Assembly: GCA_018823045.1 (NCBI GenBank)
Contig: JAHJIX010000009.1
Span: forward strand, 1-45,840
Reading direction: 5' to 3'
DNA from: Patescibacteria group bacterium
GTDB taxonomy: Bacteria; Patescibacteriota; Patescibacteriia; Magasanikbacterales; UBA922
DNA length: 45,840 nt
The notes under the pieces were generated by a model that ran no database searches, was not told the DNA's origin, and worked only from the letters and a program-made list of their open reading frames with translations. This document shows positions 8,675-16,475 of this stretch, piece after piece (the first letter of the stretch is position 1; the number at the start of each line of letters is the position of its first letter). Position numbers and translations under genes: made by a program.

Positions 8675-10048
8675 CTAGAGTTTTTCTTGAATATACCCAA
8701 CGAGCTCCTCAATCTTCACTCTCTCCTGTTCCATAGTATCTCTATCTCGCACCGTCACGGTATCATCTTCAAGTGAATCAAAATCAATAGTCACACAGAA
8801 TGGCGTACCGATTTCATCTTGTCTACGATAACGTTTTCCAACATTTCCATTATCATCAAACTCCGCTTTGAAAATCATTGAAAGATTTGCAAATACTTCT
8901 TCCGCCTTCGCTACCAATTCTGGCTTATTTTTGAGAAGTGGAAAAACAGCGACCGTAACAGGGGCAAGATTTCTTGGAAATTTCATCACAATGCGACTTC
9001 CCTCTTCGAGTTCTTCTTCAGTGTACGCAGCCACAAGCGCTGTCAAAATAGATCGATCAAGCCCAAAAGTTGGTTCAATCACATGAGGAACAAAGCGACG
9101 ATTATTTGCGGCATCAAAGTATTCTAACTTCGTTCCACTCGCTTCAGCATGTGCTTTCAGATCAAAATCTGTTCGATGTGCAAGACCAAAAAGCTCTTTA
9201 AACCCTCCAAATGGAAAATTATACTCAATATCCACAGTTTTCTTTGAGTAATGTGATAATTTTTCTTGTGCATGTTCATAACGTCGAATATCTTCTGGTT
9301 TTGCACCAAGCGCCATGGCAAATTGTTCTTGTTTAAGAAGCCAATCTTCAAATAATTCTTCCCATGCTAATTCTGGATCAATGAAATATTCAATTTCCAT
9401 TTGTTCAAATTCACGAAGACGAAAAATGAAGTTTCCCGCAACGATTTCATTTCGGAAAGCCTTCCCAATTTGAGCAATACCAAAAGGTACCTTCACACGA
9501 GAAGAATCAACAACATTTTTAAATTCAATAAAAATAGCTCCAGCCGTTTCTGGACGAAGATAGGCTATGTTTTCTTCCCCACCTTCAGTCGTATTCATTT
9601 CTGTTTTAAACATAAGATTAAACACACGAACTTCTGACCAATCTGAAGAACCACAAACTTTACATTTTACTTTTTCGTTTACGAGAACTTCTTGCATTTT
9701 CTCAAGTTCTCCTTCAAAATCTTGACCCGTTGCTTCTTCTACAAGATGATCAGCTCTGAAACGCTTTTTGCACTGTTTACAATCTACCATGGCATCATTA
9801 AATCCTCCCACATGTCCAGAAGCTTCCCAAAGTTTTGGGTGAAGGATAATAGGCCCATCGATTCCAACCATGTCTCTTCGGCTTGAAACAAATGTTTTCC
9901 ACCAAAGATCTTTGATATTTTTTTTGAGTTCTGATCCATAAGGACCATAGGTATATGAATTGGCAAATCCTCCATAGATTTCACTAGCAGGAAATACAAA
10001 TCCTCGACGTTTACAAAGGGCTACCAACTTCTGCATTTTGTCTTGCAT
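8675..10048 (-). CDS. glyQS: Glycyl-tRNA synthetase (homodimeric alpha2, eukaryote-like type)
   Basis: 457 residues. This class II synthetase charges tRNA-Gly. The start KRRGFVFPASEIYGG, the motif 2 region GKAFRNEI...FRLREFEQMEIEYF (about 195-222), and EPTFGLDRS for motif 3 define the alpha2 GlyRS rather than the alpha2-beta2 GlyQ/GlyS form. Two zinc-knuckle pairs are present (CKQC at 90-93, CKVC at 129-132). The C-terminal anticodon-binding domain ends the protein. A T-box riboswitch occupies the leader, so expression should rise when tRNA-Gly is uncharged. The coiled-coil gene lies upstream on the same strand. Confidence 0.95.
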   Translation of the reverse strand: MQDKMQKLVALCKRRGFVFPASEIYGGFANSYTYGPYGSELKKNIKDLWWKTFVSSRRDMVGIDGPIILHPKLWEASGHVGGFNDAMVDCKQCKKRFRADHLVEEATGQDFEGELEKMQEVLVNEKVKCKVCGSSDWSEVRVFNLMFKTEMNTTEGGEENIAYLRPETAGAIFIEFKNVVDSSRVKVPFGIAQIGKAFRNEIVAGNFIFRLREFEQMEIEYFIDPELAWEELFEDWLLKQEQFAMALGAKPEDIRRYEHAQEKLSHYSKKTVDIEYNFPFGGFKELFGLAHRTDFDLKAHAEASGTKLEYFDAANNRRFVPHVIEPTFGLDRSILTALVAAYTEEELEEGSRIVMKFPRNLAPVTVAVFPLLKNKPELVAKAEEVFANLSMIFKAEFDDNGNVGKRYRRQDEIGTPFCVTIDFDSLEDDTVTVRDRDTMEQERVKIEELVGYIQEKL

Positions 10049-10071
10049 ATAAGTATCTTTTATCTGTAATT

Positions 10072-10208
10072 AAAAAACCCGGCAAACTCTCTATATGGAT
10101 ATAGAAATATTTACCGGGGTCCTTAATGTTTTAGGACGGTTCCACCCGTAATTTTACTTTTTAGATTGTGACCACTCGAAGGGTTCCATTCCTTGTCATC
10201 ATGGAGTG
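10072..10208 (-). promoter_or_regulatory. T-box riboswitch in the glyQS leader
   Basis: Read on the minus strand, the leader contains the T-box core CGGG-TGGAACC-GTCCT, a 9-base loop, AGGAC-CCCG. This is the antiterminator (10115-10148), with helix A1 CGGG/CCCG, the classic 7-nt bulge UGGNACC, and helix A2 GTCCT/AGGAC. The alternative terminator (10078-10118) pairs CCCGG with CCGGG, is followed by TTTTTT, and consumes the CCCG arm of the antiterminator, so the two folds exclude each other. The bulge reads UGGA, whose A would pair with U73, the usual discriminator of tRNA-Gly, matching the downstream gene. The upstream stem region (CACTC...GAGTG) is short and not a canonical Stem I, and I could not assign the specifier codon with confidence. 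Confidence 0.88.
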
Positions 10209-10871
10209 TTATGCCGCTTGTACTTGCTGCTCTAATATAGTCATACGCCCATCTAATAACTTAATATCTGAAAAAGCAGCCTCCACATCTTTTCTATTTT
10301 CTGAATCTGCATTTCTTAATACTTTTTCTGCATTTGCAAGTATTTTTTTTATGTCTTCTAACTCTTTATATATACCAGCTTTTCCACCATTAAACTCATC
10401 CTCTAAAAAATCTGTTTTATTGGCAATACTCATATATATTTTATCTTCTAGATGAACAAGATCATTTTTTGTCGCAACTGTTTCTGATAAAAATTGCATA
10501 ATTTCATCACGCCCCGTTTCGGCTTCTTTAAATCCTTGTTCTCTTGCTACTTTTGCTTCTTTAAATCCTTGCTCTCTTGCTTCTTTTGCTTCTTTAAATC
10601 CTTGTTCTCTTGCTACTTTTGCTTCTTTAAATCCTTGTTCTCTTGCTACTTTTGCTTCTTTAAATCCTTGTTCTCTTGCTACTTTTGCTTCTTTAAATCC
10701 TTGCTCTCTTGCTTCTTTTGCTTCTTTAAATCCATCCTTCATCTCTTGTTCTACATTATCAAAACGTTTGTCCATCTTGTCGAAACGTTTATCCATACTA
10801 TCAAAACGATCATTCATCTTAAGTATATGACCAGTCAAGATATCGAGTTGTTTTTCAATGGATGAAGACAT
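10209..10871 (-). CDS. Hendecad-repeat coiled-coil protein
   Basis: 220 residues. The N-terminus has three KRFD-type repeats (SMDKRFDKMDKRFDNVEQEM). Six near-identical 11-residue units GFKEAK(V/E)AREQ and a seventh diverged one follow (about residues 48-123). The C-terminus (about 125-220) is another helical, charged segment. An 11-residue period is a hendecad coiled coil, so a long rod or oligomeric stalk is expected. There is no signal peptide or membrane helix. The function is unknown. It is the gene directly before the glyQS T-box leader, with its own upstream boundary set by the dtd terminator. Confidence 0.72.
   Translation of the reverse strand: MSSSIEKQLDILTGHILKMNDRFDSMDKRFDKMDKRFDNVEQEMKDGFKEAKEAREQGFKEAKVAREQGFKEAKVAREQGFKEAKVAREQGFKEAKEAREQGFKEAKVAREQGFKEAETGRDEIMQFLSETVATKNDLVHLEDKIYMSIANKTDFLEDEFNGGKAGIYKELEDIKKILANAEKVLRNADSENRKDVEAAFSDIKLLDGRMTILEQQVQAA
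10523..10738 (-). repeat. 33-bp tandem repeat inside the coiled-coil gene
   Basis: About six and a half copies of a 33-bp unit (containing CTTCTTTAAATCCTTG on the plus strand) encode the GFKEAKxAREQ hendecads. Copies differ mainly at the V/E codon and a T/C change (ccttgttctc against ccttgctctc). The near identity points to recent expansion and possible copy-number variation. Confidence 0.85.
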
Positions 10872-10882
10872 AACAAAAAAAG

Positions 10883-10914
10883 AAAAAACGTATTAAAGAT
10901 AGTATACGTTTTTT
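10883..10914 (-). terminator. Terminator after dtd
   Basis: AAAAAACGTAT and ATACGTTTTTT form an 11-base-pair stem with T runs on both strands. It lies between the dtd stop and the coiled-coil gene start. Confidence 0.6.
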
Positions 10915-10936
10915 TTATATAAACTGTCAAGGAAAA

Positions 10937-11380
10937 CTATGAATCTAAAATAAGCGTAATTGGACCATCATTTATAAGTTCAAGCTCCATATGTTCACCA
11001 AAAGCCCCTATTTCTACATGAAGACCCGCTTCAACACATTTATGCACTACAGCACCATATAATTCTTTAGCCAGCTCCTTTGGAGCAGAATTAGAAAAAC
11101 TTGGTCGTGTCCCCTTTTGACAATCACCATATAAAGTAAATTGGCTTACAATCAATAAACTTCCTTCTACATCAACAATACTCTTATCCATAAAGCTATC
11201 ACTACCATCACCGGCAAATAATCGTAATTTGAGTATTTTTTCAACCAAACGATCCGCATCAACCTTTGTATCATGTTTGTGAATAGCAACTAACAAGACA
11301 TACCCCTCAGCAATTTGGGCGATGGTCTTTCCGTCAACATCCACCATTCCACGTTTTACTTTTTGAAGTACAATTCTCAT
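10937..11380 (-). CDS. dtd: D-aminoacyl-tRNA deacylase
   Basis: 147 residues from MRIVLQKVKRGMVDVDGK. Dtd hydrolyses D-amino acids (and glycine) mis-attached to tRNA. The signature SQFTLYGDCQKGTRPSF (about 77-93) and the cross-subunit motif NDGPITLILDS near the C-terminus, the family's Gly-cisPro element, are both present. The ORF track starts three codons earlier with MVY, but the internal ATG at 11380 gives the normal family N-terminus. It follows frr on the same strand, with a hairpin terminator in between. Confidence 0.94.
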   Translation of the reverse strand: MRIVLQKVKRGMVDVDGKTIAQIAEGYVLLVAIHKHDTKVDADRLVEKILKLRLFAGDGSDSFMDKSIVDVEGSLLIVSQFTLYGDCQKGTRPSFSNSAPKELAKELYGAVVHKCVEAGLHVEIGAFGEHMELELINDGPITLILDS

Positions 11381-11385
11381 ATATA

Positions 11386-11426
11386 CCAAAATAAATACGT
11401 CATTGACTATATATTCAATGACGTAT
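11386..11426 (-). terminator. Terminator between frr and dtd
   Basis: A perfect 12-bp stem ATACGTCATTGA / TCAATGACGTAT (11395-11426) with an 8-base loop. On the minus strand it is followed by TTATTTT, so it should end the frr transcript. Confidence 0.65.
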
Positions 11427-11434
11427 AGTAGAGA

Positions 11435-11983
11435 TTAAATAGTCGTAATTTCTTTTTCTTTATCTTCTCCAACTTGTTTTATTTTTTCATTGTATTCCTT
11501 CACTAACATTTCTAATTTATCTTGTAACAAAAACTTTTCATCCTCAGAAATTTCTTTCGCTTTTTCTCCTTTATCAATATTTGAACGAACTTCTTCTCTA
11601 ATCTTACGATTTGCAATGCGTGCATCTTCTAATTTTTTATGCAAAATCTTAATCAAATCACTTCGACGCTCTGCAGTTAATTCTGGTAATGGTAAACGAA
11701 TTATTTTTCCATCATTAACAGGACTAATACCGACATCTGAATTACGAATTGCTTGCTCAACAGCTTGCATCAAACTCTTATCCCAAGGATCGACAGTTAG
11801 TGTTTTTGCATCTGCAACAGAAATATTTGCAACTGACCGAAGACTTTGTTTAGTTCCATATGCTTCAACAACTACATCTTCTACTAATGCAGGAGTTGCT
11901 CGTCCAGTTCGAAGTGATGAAATTTCTTGACGTAAATGTTCAATCGTTTTATTAAATTGTTCTTTATACACATCAATATCCAT
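11435..11983 (-). CDS. frr: Ribosome recycling factor
   Basis: 182 residues, the standard length. RRF works with EF-G to split post-termination ribosomes. The sequence opens MDIDVYKEQFNKTIEHLRQEISSLRTGRATPALVEDVVVEAYG and contains the conserved LTVDPWDKSLMQAVEQAI, RLPLPELTAERRSDLIK and NIDKGEKAKEISEDE segments. It is 25 bases downstream of the BNR lipoprotein gene on the same strand. Confidence 0.96.
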   Translation of the reverse strand: MDIDVYKEQFNKTIEHLRQEISSLRTGRATPALVEDVVVEAYGTKQSLRSVANISVADAKTLTVDPWDKSLMQAVEQAIRNSDVGISPVNDGKIIRLPLPELTAERRSDLIKILHKKLEDARIANRKIREEVRSNIDKGEKAKEISEDEKFLLQDKLEMLVKEYNEKIKQVGEDKEKEITTI

Positions 11984-12008
11984 ATCTAAAATACTAATAA
12001 TAAAATAC

Positions 12009-13091
12009 TTATTCCTTTGGAGGGATAGTAAACCCTAAATACAACTGGTTGTCAATACTTGGGTGCACACGCAATGCTGTTGGTAATTGTTTTGATGGTA
12101 ATTCTTTCGTAATCCAACTTACCCCCCCATCAATACTTTTATAAAAAGTAGAACGATCATTAATGGTTGCTGTATAATAAATCTCATTTTTATTTTGTGG
12201 ATTAACATCAAATCCATAAATCTTTGCACTTCCAGCAGGATGAATTAATTCTAACGTCTCCCAACTATCACCTGCATTTTCAGACACATGAATACCATAA
12301 GTAGACACATAATATAAATAATGTTCTTTTCCTGTATATGGAATAAAACGTCTAAATTCAAGGGCATCAGATAAATCTGCAATATCTTCATTAGCACTTA
12401 CCCATGTTTGTCCTGCATCAAAAGATCTATACATGCCATATTCTTTTGTCGCAACATACACACGATCTTTTACAAATGGGTCAACAAAGGCTTCTGCAAT
12501 TGGATAGCGAAATTGAAACACCGTTTGCCAACTTACTCCCGTATCTTTACTCACAAGAAATCTTCCTTTTGTAGTTGCTAAATATACATCATATGGTGCT
12601 ACCGGACTAATAAGTACTGACACAACATTATCGCTACTTGATTCCCGATGAACTTCTGACCATGTTCGAGTACAATCAGTACTCTTATATACTAATTTCC
12701 CATTTGTTACATAGAGTGTACATTTATCTTTTGGATGCACCGCTACTCCATAAATAAATCCTTGCGTTAATGATGGTGACAATGGCTGTTGCCAAGTTAT
12801 TCCATTATCATGCGTAAAAAACAACCCATGACCACGAGATGCCCAATACATAGTGCTAGGATCTTGTGGATCATCAAAAATACGATACACACTCACCCCA
12901 GACATATTCTTTATTCCATCAGACTTTGGCAACGTTGATACAGGCTGCCAACTTTCTCCTTTATTGCTCGATGCAAACATGCCAGCAGGCCCACTACTAT
13001 TAGAAGACGAAGACCCAAAAGAAACACACCCTTGTCCTATAAATAAAAGGCTCAGTGCACACAAACTCAATAGACGAACATATGTTTTCAT
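12009..13091 (-). CDS. Lipoprotein with BNR/Asp-box beta-propeller (sortilin/Ycf48-like)
   Basis: 360 residues. The signal peptide ends in a lipobox, FIGQGC (Cys22), so the protein should be lipid-anchored. The body consists of about seven blades, each with an Asp-box-like S-x-D-x-G-x-[ST]-W: SSNKGESW, THDNGITW, SKDTGVSW, SFDAGQTW, SENAGDSW and SIDGGVSW among them. Such propellers occur in sialidases, sortilin and Ycf48. Here there is no catalytic sialidase signature (no RIP motif), so a binding or assembly role is more likely. It lies between holB and frr on the minus strand. Confidence 0.85.
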   Translation of the reverse strand: MKTYVRLLSLCALSLLFIGQGCVSFGSSSSNSSGPAGMFASSNKGESWQPVSTLPKSDGIKNMSGVSVYRIFDDPQDPSTMYWASRGHGLFFTHDNGITWQQPLSPSLTQGFIYGVAVHPKDKCTLYVTNGKLVYKSTDCTRTWSEVHRESSSDNVVSVLISPVAPYDVYLATTKGRFLVSKDTGVSWQTVFQFRYPIAEAFVDPFVKDRVYVATKEYGMYRSFDAGQTWVSANEDIADLSDALEFRRFIPYTGKEHYLYYVSTYGIHVSENAGDSWETLELIHPAGSAKIYGFDVNPQNKNEIYYTATINDRSTFYKSIDGGVSWITKELPSKQLPTALRVHPSIDNQLYLGFTIPPKE

Positions 13092-13102
13092 ATGTGATGT
13101 TA

Positions 13103-14044
13103 TTATGGAATAGCAAGTAAAATTTGTTCCACGGATAATCGTGGGTGAATATTTTGGCGTAATAATGTTTTTGTTGTAAAAATATGTTCTGCAATATCAA
13201 TAATCGCCTTTTTTGGCAACACAACTGACTTTGGGAACTGATGTATATTATACTCTAAGTCATTATTTGTCGCAATTAAACTCATGTCTCGAATAATCAA
13301 TAACCAAATATCAAGAACTCGAATTAAGGACTCTCTTGTTAAAATATGATCACTTTTATCACCAAATAATTCATCTGTTGCCGCAATTTTTTTATATAAC
13401 GGCGCATGAATTAATGATAAAAAACGTCGCACTTCTTGTTTATATTCATCAAATGAATCAGGATCCTTTGCCCAACGCATCGCTTGCCCAGGACACCCTC
13501 GTGCAAAACGCGCCATTTCTTCTACCAGCCCATCATAGCCTTCTTTTTTTAAAGCGTCCTCGATTTCTTTTGTTGCTACTTCATGCAAATAGACGGTATG
13601 ACAACGAGAACGAATAGTCGCAAGTAATTGTGTATCATCATATGTCAATAAAAAAAAGATCGTTTTTTGCGTTGGTTCTTCAATTGTTTTTAATAAGGCA
13701 TTACTTGCATGGATATTCATTTTTTCTGCTCCATCAATAATCACAATCTTATACCCTTTCATTGATGCATATTGTCCAATCACTTGACGCATTTCTCGAA
13801 TTTGTGTCACATCAATATTCTTTTTTGTTTTTCCTGTTTTGAGATTTTTTTCTTGTGAAAGAATATAAAAATCCGGATGCACACTTAAGGCATCTTTTGT
13901 TGTATCAAGAAGAGTTGCCGCTATTGTCTTTGCAAGAGTCTTTTTCCCTACATGAGGGGCACCGACAATACAATATGCGTGATGCAAAGCCTCTTTTTGT
14001 CGTAATGTCTCAAATTGTTGATAAACGTCCTTATGTCCAATCAT
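13103..14044 (-). CDS. holB: DNA polymerase III delta' subunit (clamp loader)
   Basis: 313 residues. The AAA+ clamp-loader fold is clear: P-loop GAPHVGKKT (28-36), IVIIDGAEKMNIHASNALLKTIEEP (Walker B and sensor region) and the SRC motif in ATIRSRCHTVYL. The intact-looking P-loop and SRC fit either delta' or a short DnaX-like paralogue; length and lack of a zinc module favour delta'. The product would help load the beta clamp at replication forks. It is preceded by the GT4 gene and followed by the BNR lipoprotein gene. Confidence 0.85.
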   Translation of the reverse strand: MIGHKDVYQQFETLRQKEALHHAYCIVGAPHVGKKTLAKTIAATLLDTTKDALSVHPDFYILSQEKNLKTGKTKKNIDVTQIREMRQVIGQYASMKGYKIVIIDGAEKMNIHASNALLKTIEEPTQKTIFFLLTYDDTQLLATIRSRCHTVYLHEVATKEIEDALKKEGYDGLVEEMARFARGCPGQAMRWAKDPDSFDEYKQEVRRFLSLIHAPLYKKIAATDELFGDKSDHILTRESLIRVLDIWLLIIRDMSLIATNNDLEYNIHQFPKSVVLPKKAIIDIAEHIFTTKTLLRQNIHPRLSVEQILLAIP

Positions 14045-14059
14045 AGTATGTCTAGTGTA

Positions 14060-15205
14060 TCATAATTCTTTCTCTTCAACAACGGACAATAGGACCTTCG
14101 CTGTTTCCTCTCCGGTCTTCTCCCAAGAAAACTTCTGCGCTTGTTTTTGACCCTCTCGCACCAATCGTTGATGCTCTTCATCATTTCGAAGCAACACATA
14201 CAAACTATCTACCATTTGCCCAATATCTGTTGGAGCCACATAAAACGCTGCATGCCCTGCAATATCCTCAAAACTCAATCCTTTTGAACAAATCACCGGA
14301 ACTCCTGCAGCCATTGCTTCAAGCACTGGAATACCAAATCCTTCATATAAACTCGGAAACAAAAAGACAGTAGCCCCTTGCATAATAACAGGTAAGTCTT
14401 CACTCTCAATCCATCCTAATACCACGATATCTTTTTTAAACGGACTCTCTTCCAAAGCTTCTTCTACTGCCTCATACCCATATCCGGGCTTCCCCACCAA
14501 TACTAAAAGCGTTTCTTTATCACTCGTTCTTTTTTTATACTGCTCAAATGCATGAATAATCGATACCGTGTTTTTCTTTTCTTCTAAACGACTTACGGAC
14601 AAAATATACGGTGCGGTTATATTGTACTGTTTTTTCACTTTTTCAATCTGTTCTTTTTGTATTTCTTCTCCAAATCGCACATCATAACCATGTGGAATTA
14701 TATGTATCTTTGCATCCTTTTCTCCCTCATTACATAAACGAAGAATTTCTTTTTTAGTAAACAAACTTGGAGTCAAAATGTCAGAAAGTGATTTCATCGC
14801 ATATTTTGCAGACCAAAGTGAATACCAACGCTCAAATATATTATAACTGTTTGGAAAAACTGCCGCAGCCACATCATGCACCATCATAATAGTCTTTTTT
14901 GGGTGAATCATTGGTGGCACATGTGCTAGGATAAATAATACATCTGGTGCACGACGAAACATTTCCCAACTTAAACGAATCTGCGTCCATAATCGTTTTG
15001 GTGGCCATTTTAACTCTACGACTTCCCAATTATCTGGCATACCATCAAGAACATCTTTTGCCAATGGCTCAGCTATATAGAGCCTCACGGTAATATCATC
15101 ACCAACAAGATGTTTTTTTAATTCTTGCAACACAAAAAAGGCGTACCATTCTACACCGGTTCTTTTTTTTTCTGCTAATCGTGATGCGTCTATGCCTATG
15201 ATCAT
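14060..15205 (-). CDS. Glycosyltransferase family 4
   Basis: 381 residues with the GT-B fold: N-terminal IGIDASRLAEKKRTGVEWYA, the central SVSRLEEKKNTVSIIHAF (about 203-220), and the C-terminal donor-site motif PSLYEGFGIPVLEAMAAG with the E-x7-E glutamates. It transfers a sugar from an activated donor, probably to an envelope glycan or lipid; donor and acceptor cannot be told. No membrane helix is seen. The gene is isolated between holB and a decayed zinc-ribbon remnant. Confidence 0.88.
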   Translation of the reverse strand: MIIGIDASRLAEKKRTGVEWYAFFVLQELKKHLVGDDITVRLYIAEPLAKDVLDGMPDNWEVVELKWPPKRLWTQIRLSWEMFRRAPDVLFILAHVPPMIHPKKTIMMVHDVAAAVFPNSYNIFERWYSLWSAKYAMKSLSDILTPSLFTKKEILRLCNEGEKDAKIHIIPHGYDVRFGEEIQKEQIEKVKKQYNITAPYILSVSRLEEKKNTVSIIHAFEQYKKRTSDKETLLVLVGKPGYGYEAVEEALEESPFKKDIVVLGWIESEDLPVIMQGATVFLFPSLYEGFGIPVLEAMAAGVPVICSKGLSFEDIAGHAAFYVAPTDIGQMVDSLYVLLRNDEEHQRLVREGQKQAQKFSWEKTGEETAKVLLSVVEEKEL

Positions 15206-15230
15206 ATTTACTGATTCAATAACAATATAA

Positions 15231-15400
15231 CTAAGCCAATGCTTTTACATCTTCTACTGCACTCAAAAATGCTTCATATGCTTCTTCTGTTAATACAAAA
15301 TCAAATTCTTTTTTAGATGTATCAAAAAATACTTTTTTATCTTCTTTGTCTCTCTAGAATTACATTTTGGACACCTTTTTTACCTACACACTATCTCACT
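15231..15400 (-). pseudogene. Frameshifted remnant of a small zinc-ribbon protein
   Basis: On the minus strand one frame reads RCPKCNSRET, a zinc-knuckle start. After a 2-base shift at the AGAGAGAC run the next frame reads RDKEDKKVFFDTSKKEFDFV... and ends VEDVKALA with TAG at 15231. Joining the frames gives CPKCNSRDKEDKKVFF, which looks like one original protein. An in-frame stop also precedes the CPKC part and no start codon is usable. I infer a decayed gene; the intact family is not recognised. Confidence 0.45.
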
Positions 15401-15444
15401 TTTTAGCACCACCTACTTTTCCATTAACCCTTTATATTCAATTC

Positions 15445-16452
15445 TTACTTCGTCGCAGAAATACTTCGTTTATAGTTATCTAAATTTTCAAGTGCAATAC
15501 CGGTTCCTTTTGCTACACACAGTAATGGCTCGTCTGCAACGTAGCAAGCTACTCCTGTTGCTTGAGCAACTAATTCATTTAAATGACGTAATTGACTTGA
15601 TCCACCGGACATAATAATCCCTTTATTCATAACATCCGCAGACAACTCTGGTGGTGTATCGTGCAGTACTTGTTTTACAGCTTCAATTAATCCTTCTAAA
15701 TCGTGCTGTAATGCTTCTGTTGTATCATTTGAAGTTACGGTAATGTTTCTCGGGAGACCAGTAATCATATCCCGTCCTTTGACTTCCATTTCTAAGGGTT
15801 CATCCATAAACAAAGCAGAACCCACATGAATTTTCACTTCTTCGGCAGAGCGATCACCAATTGCTAAACCATATTTTTTACGAATAAATTCAGCAATAGA
15901 AGCATCAAAACGTGTTCCCCCAATACGAACAGATCCGCAAGAAACAATACCACCTAAAGAAATAACAGCAATTTCACTTGTTCCTCCACCAATGTCAATT
16001 ATCATATGCCCTGATGCTGTCCCAATTGGAATATCAGCGCCAATAGCGGCAACAATAGGCTCTTTAATAATGTATGCCGCGCGCGCACCTGCTGCCATTG
16101 CGGCATCAATCACTGCACGACGTTCAGTTGAAGTAATCCCCGCAGGGACAGCAATCATCACCTCAGGACGAAACAAGCGAATACCACCCAAGGCACGATT
16201 AATGAAATAGCGAAGCATGGCTTCTGTTGTTCTATAATTTGCAATAACTCCATCTTTTAATGGACGCTCCGCAATAATACTATCTGGTGTTCTCCCAATC
16301 ATTTCTTTTGCTTCAAGGCCAACGGCAAGTACTCGATTATCATCTTTAGAAATAGCTACAACTGACGGTTCATTAATGACTATTCCATGCTTTGGTTGAA
16401 ACACAATGACATTCGTTGTTCCAAGATCAATCGCAATTTTTTTTATCCACAT
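15445..16452 (-). CDS. mreB: Rod-shape-determining protein MreB
   Basis: 335 residues, normal length. MreB is an actin-like ATPase that guides side-wall peptidoglycan synthesis. ATP-site motifs are visible: IAIDLGTTNVIVF (phosphate 1), IIDIGGGTSEIAVISLGG (phosphate 2) and IIMSGGSSQLRHLNELVAQ (adenosine). The segments VPAGITSTERRAV and EPIVAAIGADIPI are also typical. It lies 23 bases downstream of the DUF4012 gene. No mreC or mreD is adjacent. Confidence 0.95.
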   Translation of the reverse strand: MWIKKIAIDLGTTNVIVFQPKHGIVINEPSVVAISKDDNRVLAVGLEAKEMIGRTPDSIIAERPLKDGVIANYRTTEAMLRYFINRALGGIRLFRPEVMIAVPAGITSTERRAVIDAAMAAGARAAYIIKEPIVAAIGADIPIGTASGHMIIDIGGGTSEIAVISLGGIVSCGSVRIGGTRFDASIAEFIRKKYGLAIGDRSAEEVKIHVGSALFMDEPLEMEVKGRDMITGLPRNITVTSNDTTEALQHDLEGLIEAVKQVLHDTPPELSADVMNKGIIMSGGSSQLRHLNELVAQATGVACYVADEPLLCVAKGTGIALENLDNYKRSISATK

Positions 16453-16475
16453 ATATTATGCTCGTTGACTATTAT

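Noticed and set aside
10212-10300. Separate promoter for the T-box leader within the 3' end of the coiled-coil gene
   Set aside because: TATATT is present but no -35 box with acceptable spacing was found; co-transcription with the coiled-coil gene is as likely.
10494-10865. 123-aa plus-strand ORF of repeated CFFKSLFS units
   Set aside because: Antisense shadow of the 33-bp tandem repeat in the coiled-coil gene.
12009-13091. Sialidase activity for the BNR lipoprotein
   Set aside because: Asp boxes are present but no RIP motif or catalytic Arg triad was found.
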